Of a stretch of DNA of 64,000 bases, positions 11,543 through 22,356 are shown piece by piece. The translations under genes were made by a program, and so were the position numbers. The stretch comes from Pollenia angustigena. Taxonomy: Eukaryota > Arthropoda > Insecta > Diptera > Polleniidae. The notes beneath the pieces were generated by a model. That model did no database searches. It was not told where the DNA came from and was given only the letters and a program-made list of their open reading frames with translations. Numbering within the stretch: the stretch's first letter is position 1; each line of letters begins with the position of its first letter. The stretch lies in NCBI GenBank assembly GCA_930367215.1, contig OV884056.1, forward strand, positions 47,740,308 through 47,804,307, written 5' to 3'.

Positions 11543-12420
11543 TTAAAACTTAATATTGAGTAAATTTTTATAATAAGCTTTATCAACACGTGGAAGAAAT
11601 ATAAGCAAGTCTTTTATGTCTCTATTTATATCGCTGGAAATAAATGATGGTTTCGATATTTTCAAAACATTCGTCAACAAATTCTCAGGAGTTTTCAAAC
11701 AATTGTTTGATGCAGACTTAACCAAAATTGCATTTTAATACTTTTCCTCTCTGGTAGAAGTTTTATAATATATACATAAATCATTATTTTAACTGTATAG
11801 AAGTACTTTAATTTTAGCAAGAGGGACTTTTCAAAAGTCCATTTTATTTGCTTCCAACGAGTATGTGCGAAAATTTTCCGGAAGCATTTCCATAACTTTA
11901 AGTTTTGTTTTACTATTTGGCATTGTTTTAAGCAAATTTAGTAAATGAAGAGGACTATGCATTTCAATATTCTTTAAGTACCGGTCAATAACACCATGGA
12001 CACAGTCCACTTCTTGAATTAAAGAATGTTCTGGTTCTGCAGACTTTTGTATTACTGCATCAATATTATTTTGTTTAAAGAACATTTTGATTGCGGTTGC
12101 GTTAATTTGATTTTTATTTTGAGGTACGCAAGAATCGCTCCATAATGTCAAAGTTTTAATTAGTGGACAATCTTTTATTAATTCATTTAAAATTTTAATT
12201 TAAGCACTAGTAATATTATTACCACTCCGACCACTATGAGCTTCCGTCAAAAAGGCACAATAAGTAAAAGTTAGTATATATGACATAATAATGATTGCTG
12301 TAAGATTAAACATATTTAATTTTCGTTTGTAGTAAAATTTTGAAGCATTTCCCTTAGGTAGGCTAAAAACACAAATAATAGCAAACCGTACACTTGGTTG
12401 GGTCCATTATAAAACTATTT
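11543..12420 (-). pseudogene. Transposase-like protein relic with WSDSC..QN motif
   Basis: Minus-strand reading gives FYYKRKLNMFNLT, then FLTEAHSGRSGNNITSA, a stop, LWSDSCVPQNKNQ, EVDCVHGVIDRYLK and, after further breaks, a C-terminal block with LLIFLPRVDKAYYKNLL. I recognise this order (RKLxxYN...E..GRSGN...WSDxCxxQNxN...QEVDxVH...FYxNL) from a widespread family of uncharacterised, probably transposon-derived arthropod proteins, but cannot name it with certainty. The Glu in TEAHSGRSG and Asp in WSD look like candidate catalytic residues (inference). The copy has several stops and shifts. It lies between the two right-hand terminal motifs of the Tc1-like element and is presumably a later insertion. 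Confidence 0.55.
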
Positions 12421-12877
12421 TTCACAAATTTATTTTCTTGTTGTCATTTTACTTTGCTTTTGATTAAACTACTTTTTTTTTCTTACGGCAATGCAGCAAA
12501 GCAACAGTAAAATTTATTTTGTACGTTTTTGTATGAAGAATTTGCTGCAATCGCCAAACAATGGCTTGTAGAGCAAAACAGTACTTAAAAAATTTTGAAA
12601 CAGTTGATATGCAGCAAAATTAATGCTTTATATCTCAGAAACCATAAAAATTTTCGCGAAACAGGTTTTTGATTTAGAAAGATGGTATTAAAAAAATATA
12701 TTCCTCATACCTAACTCATTTTTTTAAAAAATGGTCGGTAGGTCAAACCAGTAATGAGCTGCCGATATTACAATAGTATTACATACTTTATTTAAAATAA
12801 TTAGCAGAATATATTTGTTTTCACTAGAATGAACATAGAATATGGTATTGGTGCTATTTTTTTTGACTGGCACTGTA

Positions 12878-13222
12878 TATTGAAGAACAAACTTTTTGTC
12901 AGCTGTTATAAACAGGGCGATCCAATTTTGTGTTTTGTTCTCGTCAAATAAAAAATTGCAGTATTACATATTCGGCAAGACATTTTTTACAAGTACCTTT
13001 TAAAATGTGTTATTTTTTTTATCGAAAAGAAAACACCATAAATAATAATGGCCAAATATATGTATATAATATAGTTATGATTACGACAGTTCTTACACGT
13101 CCATCACAATAATATTATGATTGCCTACAATCATGCACATTTTTGCTTAACATTTGTAAAGTGTGTTTATTTTAGACGTACAGAACTTTCGATAGGGATA
13201 ACTATAAAACTAGCTGTCATAC
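12878..13222. other. Spacer, nothing recognised
   Basis: AT-rich. Two adjacent short open frames (12,930-13,112 and 13,117-13,326) have no motifs and the second runs into a MITE. No gene is supported. Confidence 0.4.
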
Positions 13223-13225
13223 TAA

Positions 13226-13494
13226 AGGCGACCGTACACGACATGTTTTTGTCATCTGACATGTCAAATTTCCCACTGCAAAATACATACATGTCGTGTG
13301 TTACCTTTTTAAATTTGCTTCTGTAAAAGTCAGATGCAAAGTCATCTGACAAAATTTCAATTAGAGCGTGCTCTATTTTCTTCTGACAAACCATCTGACA
13401 TCAGAAATCTATGCCGAGAAGAAACCGGCAGCGGCGCACACTGGGGATTTCGCCGATGTATGTATGATCATCGCACCATTGAATAGAATTTATG

Positions 13495-13540
<46 letters not shown>

Positions 13541-13833
13541 CCGTTTCATTATAATATACTAAATTGGTATCTTTGAATTAAAAGAAAAATATGTGAAGAT
13601 GGCTTAACTATTTTACGGCGTGAATAAAAATTTTCGTGGCGGCATTTTTATTTTGGATTTTGCAATAACTATGCAAAAAAACAGAGACAATGTCAGAAGC
13701 AAATTACATGTACGTTTGTGACCGAATATTATAAACCTTCTGTAAAACAGCAATTTTGACAGACATGAACAATTACATGTGACTTGAAAAGTTGACAAGT
13801 CTGATGTGAAAAACATGTCGTCTTCATGCACCT
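13226..13833. mobile_element. MITE, TAA duplication, CATGTCG-rich ends
   Basis: A 608-bp element starting AGGCGACCGTACACGACATG and ending in the inverted CATGTCGTCTTCATGCACCT. TAA flanks it (13,223-13,225 and 13,834-13,836). An additional inverted copy of the left end (CATGTCGTGTGTTACCT) lies at about 13,292-13,308, so the first ~83 bp form a complete small hairpin. The middle contains a TA microsatellite. The open frames inside (for example 13,368-13,562) run through the microsatellite and are not genes. Confidence 0.75.
13499..13536. repeat. TA microsatellite (about 19 units)
   Basis: An uninterrupted TA dinucleotide run inside the MITE at 13,226-13,833. Confidence 0.95.
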
Positions 13834-13879
13834 TAATGAAGTGTTGCAGCCATTTTTTTCATTATAGTTTGGCAAATTA

Positions 13880-14240
13880 CCATGCAAAGACTTAAACCAA
13901 AGCAACGTTTACTCGCTGTGCTCAGCAACTCGGTCTCTGCCGGTTCACTACTTGAAAAGTTTTGAGAAAAGATCTTGGCCTACATCTGTATAGGATTCGA
14001 GTAGTGCAAGAGTTAAAGCCACCGGAACATCAATTGCCTCGTATGTTCGCTGAATGGGCTGAGAATGAATGGAAAATTGAACCAGATTTTTGTCGTAAAA
14101 TTTTCAGCGATAAAACATATTTCGGGCTTAACGGGTTTGCGTAACTTTGTTGAGCCAAGCGTTTGGAAACATTTCCTTTTTGCGCTCTAGCTAAGACGGC
14201 GTTAGTATGGGGCCAAAACCAGTACATTTACTAACTTATT
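13880..14240 (+). pseudogene. Mariner-type transposase fragment
   Basis: The plus strand encodes pieces of a mariner-superfamily transposase: LKPKQR and SVSAGSL in one frame, then LGLHLYRIRVVQELKPPEHQ, AEWAENEW and FCRKIFSDKTYFGLNGF in another. The last block is the region of the first catalytic Asp (FSDE-H-F-LNG in intact relatives). Stops and frame changes interrupt it, and the catalytic core beyond is lost. It belongs to the same broad family as the relic at 32.8-33.9 kb, which preserves the complementary C-terminal part. Confidence 0.7.
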
Positions 14241-15313
14241 TGTGTACGACCACCTTAGTTTGAATTTCACTGTATGATTCCAGAAAAAGCAGCTGTATTC
14301 AGAATCAACCTAGAACAGGCTGAACTTTTCCCAAGATTTAAGGTCATACGTCAGCGCCTTATCCTACATTTTTAAGGTTTATATTCTTGCGAGACCAGTA
14401 AATATAAAATTTTAGGGGTAGAGTAGTAAAATTCCATTAATCTTTATCTGCCAATTATAAGTTCAGACAATAATAAGTAAGTTCAGACAATAATAAGTAT
14501 TCCTCGAGCGTATCAGCTGAGGAGAAACCCGTGCGGAGCATTTACTTAGGTGTTAGTCCGTGCACTCACACAGATACCGTCATGTTAAGGATATCTCTTT
14601 GCCGGCGTTCCCATTTAAGCCACGGCAATTATATGGCTATCAAAGATCTCTCGCTAATATATATTCCAGGACATTTATAATTCTGAGGGCTACCTTATCA
14701 CCTGATACAAGAAAGAAACTCTGTTAAGCCTTGAATATTTAGATCTCTAACAATTTTAAGCCCCAAAAAACTTATATACATTGGCTGCATCTATTTTCTC
14801 CGAAAGTGCAGCATTTTTCAAATGTTGGGGGTTGATTTTCGACCGTAAGCTAAAGTGAAATTTCTCTGTGCTTTGGAACTTGTTAACAGAATCAGTGGAA
14901 GCGAGAAAGCTCTAGCTCCGAATTATTAGCTATGTTGATATTCCAGAATGATTTGTGATCAATTTCCAGTTGTGCGCTAGTTTTTCTCACATGTCATTGT
15001 CTTTATCCGGTGATAGGACCTCTGTGTGGGTAGGTCGACCAAATCAGGTACTCACTTTAATCTTGAACACATTACATATTCAACACATCAATAAAATAAA
15101 GTGACTAAACAGGGATCGGCCCGAATTTTTTAATTATCTTTATATCCTGACAGAAAAAATTTAAAACTTCCCTAATTACCAAATTCATAGAATCGAGCAA
15201 ACAATTTGTTGATTTGGCACCTATTACCAAAATGATTATATAGATTGCTAAAACTGGCTAAAATGAAAATTTTTAATAAAATTTTTCAATAAATGATATT
15301 TTTAATTTTAATT
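14240..15313. other. Unidentified non-coding stretch
   Basis: Base composition is slightly less AT-biased than the neighbours but there is no motif-bearing frame on either strand. A 20-bp unit is duplicated in tandem at 14,461-14,499 (GTTCAGACAATAATAAGTA). It may be an old, decayed element. Confidence 0.4.
14461..14499. repeat. 20-bp tandem duplication
   Basis: Two adjacent identical copies of GTTCAGACAATAATAAGTA, separated by a single A. Confidence 0.9.
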
Positions 15314-16435
15314 AAAACAAGTCAGAGTGCTATATTCGGCTGTGCCGAATCTTTGATACCCTCCACCGACAGTTCGAATGTTTAAGGAGTAATATCTGTA
15401 TGATGTTATTATTATCTTAAACTGTGACGATTTGTTATTAATTATGGTTTTAGGCGACTAAACTGTTTTCCGGTAGTAGGGTTTATATGGGGCCTAGGGT
15501 AAATTATGGACCGATCATCACGATATTTCACAGCGTCATTTCTAGTCCTTTAAAACTATGACGTACCAATTTCTGTTATGATAGCATTATTAATTATGGT
15601 TTTAGGTGTACTAAACTGTTTTCCGGGAGTAGGGTTTCTGTGGGGCCTAGGGTAAATTATGTACGATATTCACGAAATTTCACAGTATCATTTATAGTCC
15701 TAAAAAACTGTGACGAGCCAAAATATGTTATGATTGCATTATTTTTTACGGTTTTAGGCGTACTAAACTGTTTTCCGGTAGTAGGGTTTATATGGGGCCT
15801 AAGGAAAATTATGTACCGATCGTTGCGAAATTTCACAGTGTTATTTCTAGTCCTAAAAAACTGTGACGTTCCAAATTTTGTTACGCTAGCGCTATTTTTT
15901 ACGGTTTTAGGCGTACTAAACTGTTTTCCGGGAGTATTGTTTATATGGGACTTAGTGTAAATTATGTACGGATCTTCACGAAATTTAACAGCGTGATTTC
16001 CAGTCAAATAAAACAAATTTTTGCAAAATATTATCTCATTCCGTGCCTTGTTCCAGCATTTATGTTATTTTTTGTAACAAAATTATCAATTTTTTTAAGG
16101 TTGTGGTTCCACATTTTGATTCATAGCTCTGGTCCTACTGAACCGATTTTGCTGGATTGCAATCCCAAACTGCTTAGGATAACTACAAGCAATTTGGCAC
16201 AAAGTTTGTTCATTTCTTTTGAGTTGTTCGAAAGTGAGCGTGTTTTCAACATACTGACAGACTGACAGACGGACAGACGGACAGACAGACGGACATGGCT
16301 AAACCGACTTAGAATTACTCAAGGACCCAGAATATATATACTTTATGCGGTCTGAGATGAATAATAAAAAAGTTTCACACGGAATGACAAACTTAATATA
16401 CCCTCTTCACAACTAATTGTGGTGGAGGGTATAAA
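15314..16435. repeat. Dispersed fly repeat with hairpin start and GACGGA tail
   Basis: It begins near AACAAGTCAGAGTGC, followed by the hairpin TTCGGCTGTGCCGAA (15,335-15,349) and ATACCCTCCACC. It ends with a GACAGACGGA microsatellite (16,258-16,294), a conserved block with TATATATACTTTATGCGG, and the inverted GGTGGAGGGTAT (16,423-16,434). I recognise this layout as a common dipteran interspersed repeat but do not know its class; no transposase or RT is present. The interior consists largely of four ~153-bp direct repeats (annotated separately). Confidence 0.65.
15440..16000. repeat. Four tandem ~153-bp units inside the dispersed repeat
   Basis: The motif CTAAACTGTTTTCCGG recurs at 15,458, 15,611, 15,763 and 15,916, giving spacings of 153, 152 and 153 bp. 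Each unit contains GGGGCCTA (GGGACTTA in the last) and TTTCACAG-type segments. Because 153 is a multiple of three, the array creates internally repetitive open frames on both strands (15,640-15,960 plus; 15,657-16,016 minus). These are by-products of the repeat, not genes. Confidence 0.9.
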
Positions 16436-16439
16436 AATG

Positions 16440-17338
16440 ATCAAAAAACTTTTCCGTTTCAGGTATGGTGTTAATTGATTTAATTAAATGTAGCTCAGGT
16501 TTTGACAATTCCCAACAACAATTATAAAATATAAACCCATAATTATTTGGGGCTTATACACAAGCCATAGTTAACAAATATATTGATATCTGCAGCATTT
16601 CACAAAGTGTACTCTCGGTTGATGCAATTGCTGATTTAAATAAATGAAATCTTGATTTTAAAACCCTGGAAGATTATTTCAGTTTGCTTTATGGTTTTTT
16701 TTTTATTATTGAAGTAGAACATTTCTTCTGTAGATTTCCTACCGGACCCGTGTGCATTTCTAGAGTAGGACAAACACTCGTATGTGCCTTTTGCATACAA
16801 TTTATAAAGTTTATTTGGTGTCGTTGTATTAAAGATCATTTTCACATTTAAATTGTGAGATTAAAGTCAAATTTTCTTGTAAAAATGTAACTAATTTAGT
16901 ATTTTATGTATTTTTTTCTTCTAACTTTTAATCCGCCAAATATCAAGTAATGAAGTATTAAAAGAGATTTTAAGATTTTTAAATTAGACGTTGAAAAATT
17001 TTTATGAATAGGGGGATTAAATATTTTTTAAAAAGATATTTTATAGTCATAAGACTTGAAAAAAAGTCAAATTGGCTTTTTGGAAATAAACGTAAAAATA
17101 AGGTTTAATTTTGGATTTTCGTTAAAATATCCTACTAGTTTGTTTGTTTGTGAGTTTTGTTGTTTGTGGTACAATCGCATGAAACCCCTTTAACGGATTT
17201 GGACGAATGGCCCAGATTACAATATATAGGCTATTTTTAAAGGGGTAAAAATGGGATAGTATAAACACGTTTTATCTTTTCGACAATTTGGCATACATAA
17301 TGCCTACATTAACTTACAGAGTGCTTTTGTTGGGGCCT
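16440..17338. other. AT-rich spacer
   Basis: No gene or element ends recognised. The frame at 16,636-16,845 (minus) lacks motifs. Near 17,138-17,200 there is a TTTGTTTGT run followed by GAAACCCCTTTAACGG, which may be a fragment of another dispersed repeat. Confidence 0.4.
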
Positions 17339-17339
17339 T

Positions 17340-17709
17340 AGTATTCAAACAGAATTCTGCCTTCAACTACAGGAAAAAATCATAAAATCCATGATTAAAT
17401 CGCCGGCAGTTACTTCAAACTCTCTATCATTTCTTTCATTTTCCTTAGTTGTTATTTTTCTTTGTCTGAGCCCACACTATGAAAGTTCTCACTCAGACTT
17501 TCTAAAACAAATTTTTCATAGTGTGAACCCAGACTTTGTTTACAAAATGTATGAAATTTAATGAAAGTATGGTAGCAATGTTTAGAGAATGCGGCTATTT
17601 GACAGAGAACAAATGAGATAGATTCTATTTCACGGCGGCTTTCTCCGATCATTTTTTTTTTGTAAAATTAAATTGAAATGTGGTCTCGAGGCAGTTCTGT
17701 TTGAACACT
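17340..17709. mobile_element. MITE copy 1 of a family shared with 26,487-26,796
   Basis: Inverted ends (AGTATTCAAACAGAATTCTG on the left; CTGTTTGAACACT on the right) enclose an interior that matches the 26.5-kb element (CGGCAGTTACTT, TTTCTTTCATTTTC, TACAAAATGTATGAAAT, AAAGTATGGTAGCA). This copy carries an extra 68-bp insertion at 17,466-17,533. The target duplication here is unclear (TTA/TAA). Confidence 0.7.
17466..17533. mobile_element. 68-bp nested palindromic insertion with CTTTGT duplication
   Basis: The inserted DNA has inverted ends (CTGAGCCCACACTATGAAA on the left; TTTCATAGTGTGAACCCAGA on the right) and is flanked by CTTTGT at 17,460-17,465 and 17,534-17,539. The related MITE at 26.5 kb reads straight through TTTTCTTTGTTTACAAAATG at about 26,601-26,620, which is the unoccupied site. 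It is very small for an inserted element; ends and duplication suggest a deleted hAT-like MITE. Confidence 0.7.
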
Positions 17710-18244
17710 AAAATGAGAAAATGCTGATGCTTTTGGTATTCTTTTACCTTTGGTACTTTTTATCTTTTCCGTATATTTTTTTTTTTTTTTTTTATTAGTA
17801 TGGAGTTACTAGAATAAACCTAACATCGCATGTGTGCATTAAATGGTCAAAACTGGTACCGATTTTTTTGAAGTAGCCCTTCATCATTAATCATAATTGG
17901 CGTGTCACAAAAAAAGGACATTTCGGAAATCGGCTTTTTAGGGGGTAACTACATTTTGATCAACTCCATTTAAGCTGCAAAATTTTCAAAGTTCATTTAT
18001 TTTTTATTTTGGCTTTAACTACCACCAGAGTTAAAGGTTTGAAAAGTTTAGCTTAAACGGCAAAACAGGGTAAAAACTTGTAATTTTGGTACATTTTATA
18101 AACACGTTATTTTCAATCATTTTTACGATTCCAAATAAACAGTTTTGGTTTGTATGAATTTCTATAGCTACGGTAGCATGTCATAAAGCAGTTCGTTTAA
18201 ACTGCAACATTTTAAAAGTTTAATTATTTTCTAAGTAATTTTTG

Positions 18245-18862
18245 GGAATACAAAATTTTAATTTAAAAGATTTTGTTTTCGTGCTTAATTCCCAATTTTT
18301 ATTCTTGATAAAAACACTGAAATTTATTGTTGATGGAATAAGCTATTCCCATGCGCATTTCACTGGTTGCTTATAAGCAACAGTTCTACTTGTTACAATA
18401 TCAAAGTTTAAACAAAAACATCAACAATAAACAGTGAGTTTACCTCATCTTACATTCCCTACTACAATTAGTTGAAATTCTCCCAACATTAATTGTAGTT
18501 GTAAGTAGGTTAAGAAAAAACAAAATAAAAACAAAAACAACATGCTTTAAATAATAAAGCATGTTGCCAGTTTTAGTTTTTTTAAGCCGTGCACTTGCCT
18601 GTTTATTATCAAAGTAATTTTTGGGAATACAAAATTTTAATTTAAAAGATTTTGTTATTCGTGCTTAATTCCCAATTTTTATTCTTGATTTTAGTTTAGT
18701 GTTTCTAAAATCTTTGGATGAAGTTTCCTGACGATCTGGCCTAAGCAGCCAGTGAAATGCGCATCGGAATAGCTTATCCCATCAACAATAAATTTCAGTG
18801 TTTTTATCAAGAATACAAATTGGGAATTATGCACGAATAACAAAATCTTTAAAAGTTTAATT
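18245..18862. repeat. Foldback repeat (copy 1; second copy at 62.6 kb)
   Basis: Left arm (about 18,245-18,372) and right arm (about 18,738-18,862) are inverted copies, including GATAAAAACACTGAAATTTA and GCGCATTTCACTGG. Part of the left arm (GGGAATACAAAATTTTAATT onwards) is repeated in direct orientation at about 18,618-18,690. The interior carries a 10-bp-arm palindrome at 18,539-18,565. A related copy at 62,620-63,032 has the interior in the opposite orientation relative to its flanks. Confidence 0.65.
18539..18565. repeat. Perfect hairpin (AACATGCTTT stem)
   Basis: AACATGCTTT and AAAGCATGTT flank a 7-base loop. It lies in the interior of the foldback repeat. It is not followed by features that would make it a terminator or an RNA gene. 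Confidence 0.7.
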
Positions 18863-19049
18863 ACTTTTTATATTAACACTATCACCAGAGACTACTAAGG
18901 GATACAAAATATTAACTTAAAGGCGCAAAACAGGGCATATGTTGGTACTTTTTGTACCTTTTCTTCACAAGTTTTGCTATTTTAATTTTAATTTTGCACA
19001 AACTAAAAAACCTATGTTCTTTAACATAAAGTAGCAAACAAATAAAGTA

Positions 19050-19310
19050 CACAGAAAAAATTCTAGCCAATTTTTTTTTAATTAAACTATTAATCAAAAT
19101 TAAAATCTGTTTTACTTAAACATTTAATTAAGTGAATTAAACGTTCATTTATATCAACAACATTACTGCAGAAAATATATTTTTAATACCTGTATAAAAA
19201 TTAAAAACCATAAATTTGCTAGCTGGTGGCAACTTAATAAATTTTTTAATAAATAACACAAATTTTTTAATTGAAATCAATTTTGTTTGTTTTTATTTAA
19301 GCGTTTTCTG
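19050..19310. mobile_element. Degenerate CACAGAAAA/TA-family MITE
   Basis: It starts TA-CACAGAAAAAATT and shares TATTAATCAAAA and AATTAAGTGAATTAAACGTT segments with the intact element at 24,012-24,323. The right end is poorly preserved (GTTTTCTGC near 19,309). Confidence 0.5.
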
Positions 19311-19685
19311 CTTCTGCTTTCTGAAGTGATTTTATGATTATATATTTAAGTCCATGATGGCTACGATCTCAAGCAACGCCGGCCTTGGTGCAAAGGTGTT
19401 TAACCATTAGATAGTTACAGATGTAAAAACTAGATACAATTTCAGAAAAGTTTTATTATAATTATAACATTTTCTTTTAATCTTGCTGTAATTTTCACTC
19501 GAGCGAGGCCACGGGTTAAAGCAAGCGTATAAAACCACTATGTGACAGTAAAAATATACTTCTGAAATGACCTAGTGTAGATTATAGAACGACTTAAGTA
19601 GATAATTTTTAGAAATTCAATTACACCCCCAAAATCTAAAGTTATCGAAATGGGGTTTTTGGACATTGTGGACTAAACAATTTTT

Positions 19686-20781
19686 GGCGACACGAAATAA
19701 CACCCGATGAAATAACGCCCAATTAGAAAAATGAAATAAGCCCCAGTGAAAGAAACCCCAATAAAATGAAGTAACAGCCAAGTAAATGAATTAACGCCCA
19801 ATAAGAAAAATGAAATAAACCCCAGTGAAAGAAACGCCAATAAAATGAAGTAACAGCCAAGTAAAAAATAATGAAGAAATGCCCAATTTTCACGAAATAA
19901 TCCCCAATTTAAAAATAAAAAGAACTTTGCTAATTGGGACTTATTTTATAATGAAATAAAACCCAAGGAAATAATAAAATAAGATCCAATGAAATAACAC
20001 CCAAAAAAATTAAATAATTTGAAACGGAAGCGTATTTGTATGTTTTCTGGAATCCAATAATTTTCTTGTAATTCAATTATTTATTTTCTTGAAATTCTTT
20101 CTTGTTTTAATGAGACAACTTGGGTGCTTGCATGGTTAAAAGAGAGTATTTGATTCACTACCCATACATATGGCACAATCGTTTGTACAAGGATTATTTC
20201 CTCTATGATATAACAAACACCGGCTTAGCTGACTAAAGCTTCTTTGTGTATCCATTCTTCAGTCGGTTGCAAGGAATTTCTTCTTCACTCTCCCTCTTTT
20301 CACGTTTTTAGCATATATATCCTTTACCTTTTCAAAATAGTCCAAATGTATGAGTGGCAACTGTTTAAACTATCCTGTTATAAATACCGTTTAAAATGTT
20401 AAACAATTTTAAGAAATTGCAAATAATTGAAAATGAAATAACTCCCAAAGCAAATGAAATAACACCGAAAACCAAAATACAAAATACAATTTAGAGCTTT
20501 AAAAATCCTAAAAATGCTTAAAATTATAAAAATGAAATAAAGCCCAAAAAAAAATTAAATAAGACCCCAACAAAATTTTATGTGAAATAGAATCCAATTA
20601 AATAATTTGAGGATTACTTTTTTTTGGCTTTATTTCATAATGAAATAACCCCAAATTTAAATATGAAATAAAACCCAAAAAAAACGAAATTAGGCCCAAT
20701 TTCCAAATTTTGCAATTTTATTGGGGCTTATTTCATTTTTCTAATTGGGCGTTATATCATCGGGTGCTATTTCGTGTCGCC
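19686..20781. mobile_element. Element with 9-bp target duplication and ATGAAATAAC..CCC motif array, copy A
   Basis: Inverted termini of nearly 60 bp begin GGCGACACGAAATAACACCC on the left; the right end reads inversely to GTGTCGCC. An exact 9-bp duplication, ACAATTTTT, flanks the element (19,677-19,685 and 20,782-20,790). The arms consist of repeated ATGAAATAACGCCCAA-like motifs, forward on the left and mostly reversed on the right. A ~73-bp unit is duplicated near 19,730-19,866. A central segment (about 20,208-20,250, ACACCGGCTTAGCTGACTAA) is shared with the related element at 30,053-30,908. No transposase is visible. A 9-bp duplication is typical of Mutator-like elements, but the assignment is inference. 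Confidence 0.8.
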
Positions 20782-20790
20782 ACAATTTTT

Positions 20791-22356
20791 TACTTAGTGA
20801 TTTTTGCACCGATTTGTAAGTTTTGAGCGGTGTTCAATAAAGAAGCCATGGGGCTTTATAAGAACATTTTATGCTGTGAAACATTTCGAAGGTACGTTAT
20901 CAGAGAAAATAAATAATAATAATTCTCTTTGTACTTTTCTTTTATTTTCTAAAAAAGCGTAATTTGTGTCTAAGAAAAAGAGATCGAAAAAAATAAAATT
21001 GGTTGGATTTTGGTGTAGATTGTCTGAGAAAAAATCTAAATAAACATGCAGATAATGGATTTTAAAAGATATTCTGCAGCCTTACTCTGCCTCCAAGAGT
21101 TCATGAACTACTTTAACTAACAATTATCTACTTTTAAGGACAACATATTATGGTTTATTTAACTATATTATTGTCGCCGGCACCCATATTATGTTTAATT
21201 TAATCACCCATCAAGAGGCCATATTATAGTTGCCTGCGAACATGTTATCGACTTAAGTATGCCACCAACCTGCACCAGGTCTTACCAAAAGTATCTTAAA
21301 TTTTATCGATTTTTTCACAAAGTGTAATTTGCAAAATATATAAAAAATATATTTAAAAACTTCATAGGAAAGTTATTTTTTTGTTTGCCTGCTTAATAAA
21401 ATTCTTTTAAAGTAGCACTTTCATTTTATCTATTAAAATGTTGAAACTCCGTTAGGTACAGAAGGGAATTTAAAATCCAATTCCCATTACAATCTACCTG
21501 TTACTTTTTTTTTTAAATTGAAATTAAATGAAAGTCTCACTTGCAATAAAAACCCGTCAATTCAATTTCTCCTAAGCTTATTTCCTATTTAACTTATTAT
21601 TATTATATTGTTTTTTAATAATCACAACTTAGCAAAATAAGTAAAATAATAAAAGCAAAAACAACCTTCCAACTTTGACCAGAAATCTAAACGAAAATAA
21701 TTGTTTGTTCACTCATTCATTGCTTCATTGATGCATTCGCTTGCTTACCGCAGCAGTTGCTTGCTGGTGAAATGTCAGCGAAATGTGTCGCTGCTCGCTG
21801 ACTTGTACATTTATGATCATGTTAAAAACATGTCAAATGTCATTAATGATTAAAAACAACGAAAGTTTTCGATTTTATTATCGTAAATTTTCAATCAACA
21901 AATAATCGTGATAATATAAAAAAAACCGGCAATAAAAAACTGAAGGAAAATTCATTTTTTCGTTAATGATTTGTGAAAAGACATAAAAGTGCTTAAAAAA
22001 ATTAAAGCGACAAGGTCTGCTATAAAATAAAAATCCTTTTAAATGGCTTTTCTTGAGATCCGCTTTATTGTTTCTTATGTTTTTTTTCGAGTATAAAAAC
22101 TTTTTTCTGGGTTCATTACAAGACCAAATTTAATAATGAACTAATTGAATGTTTCTTTGGTTTCGTTTATTTTTTTAATCAAAATTTTTTTTTTATCATC
22201 AAAACAATTCATCTTTTTTTGTTATTAACAAAATATATAAATTGTTTTTTTTTTTTATTTTGTTTTAACAAGCGAAATTAACAGATAGTAGGACAGACAA
22301 ATTGAACGGAAGATGAAACATATTAACAACTATGATTTACACCATTGCCAAAAAAA
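20791..22356. other. AT-rich spacer with a fragment of the 46-kb repeat family
   Basis: No gene supported. About 21,160-21,250 (TATATTATTGTCGCCGGCAC to GCGAACATGTT) matches 46,065-46,152 inside the 45.4-kb element, so it is a decayed piece of that family. Elsewhere only A/T runs are seen, for example 22,180-22,260. Confidence 0.5.

Larger units (their letters stand above)
9599..12875 (-). mobile_element. Tc1-like transposon with IR/DR-style ends, enlarged by inserted DNA
   Basis: The outer ends are inverted copies of a motif like GGTCAAAAAAATAGCACCA (9605-9625, and its complement at 12,848-12,872), flanked by TA at 9597-9598 and 12,876-12,877. The same motif occurs internally at about 9801-9820 and 10,969-10,993. 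This arrangement of outer and inner motif copies resembles the inverted-repeat/direct-repeat ends of some Tc1 elements. On the left the copies are about 200 bp apart; on the right they are about 1.9 kb apart because other sequence, including a second transposase-like pseudogene, lies between them. Confidence 0.7.

Noticed and set aside
15640..16016. Overlapping 106- and 119-codon frames on opposite strands
   Set aside because: Both follow from 153-bp tandem units inside a dispersed repeat; there is no protein motif apart from the repetition.
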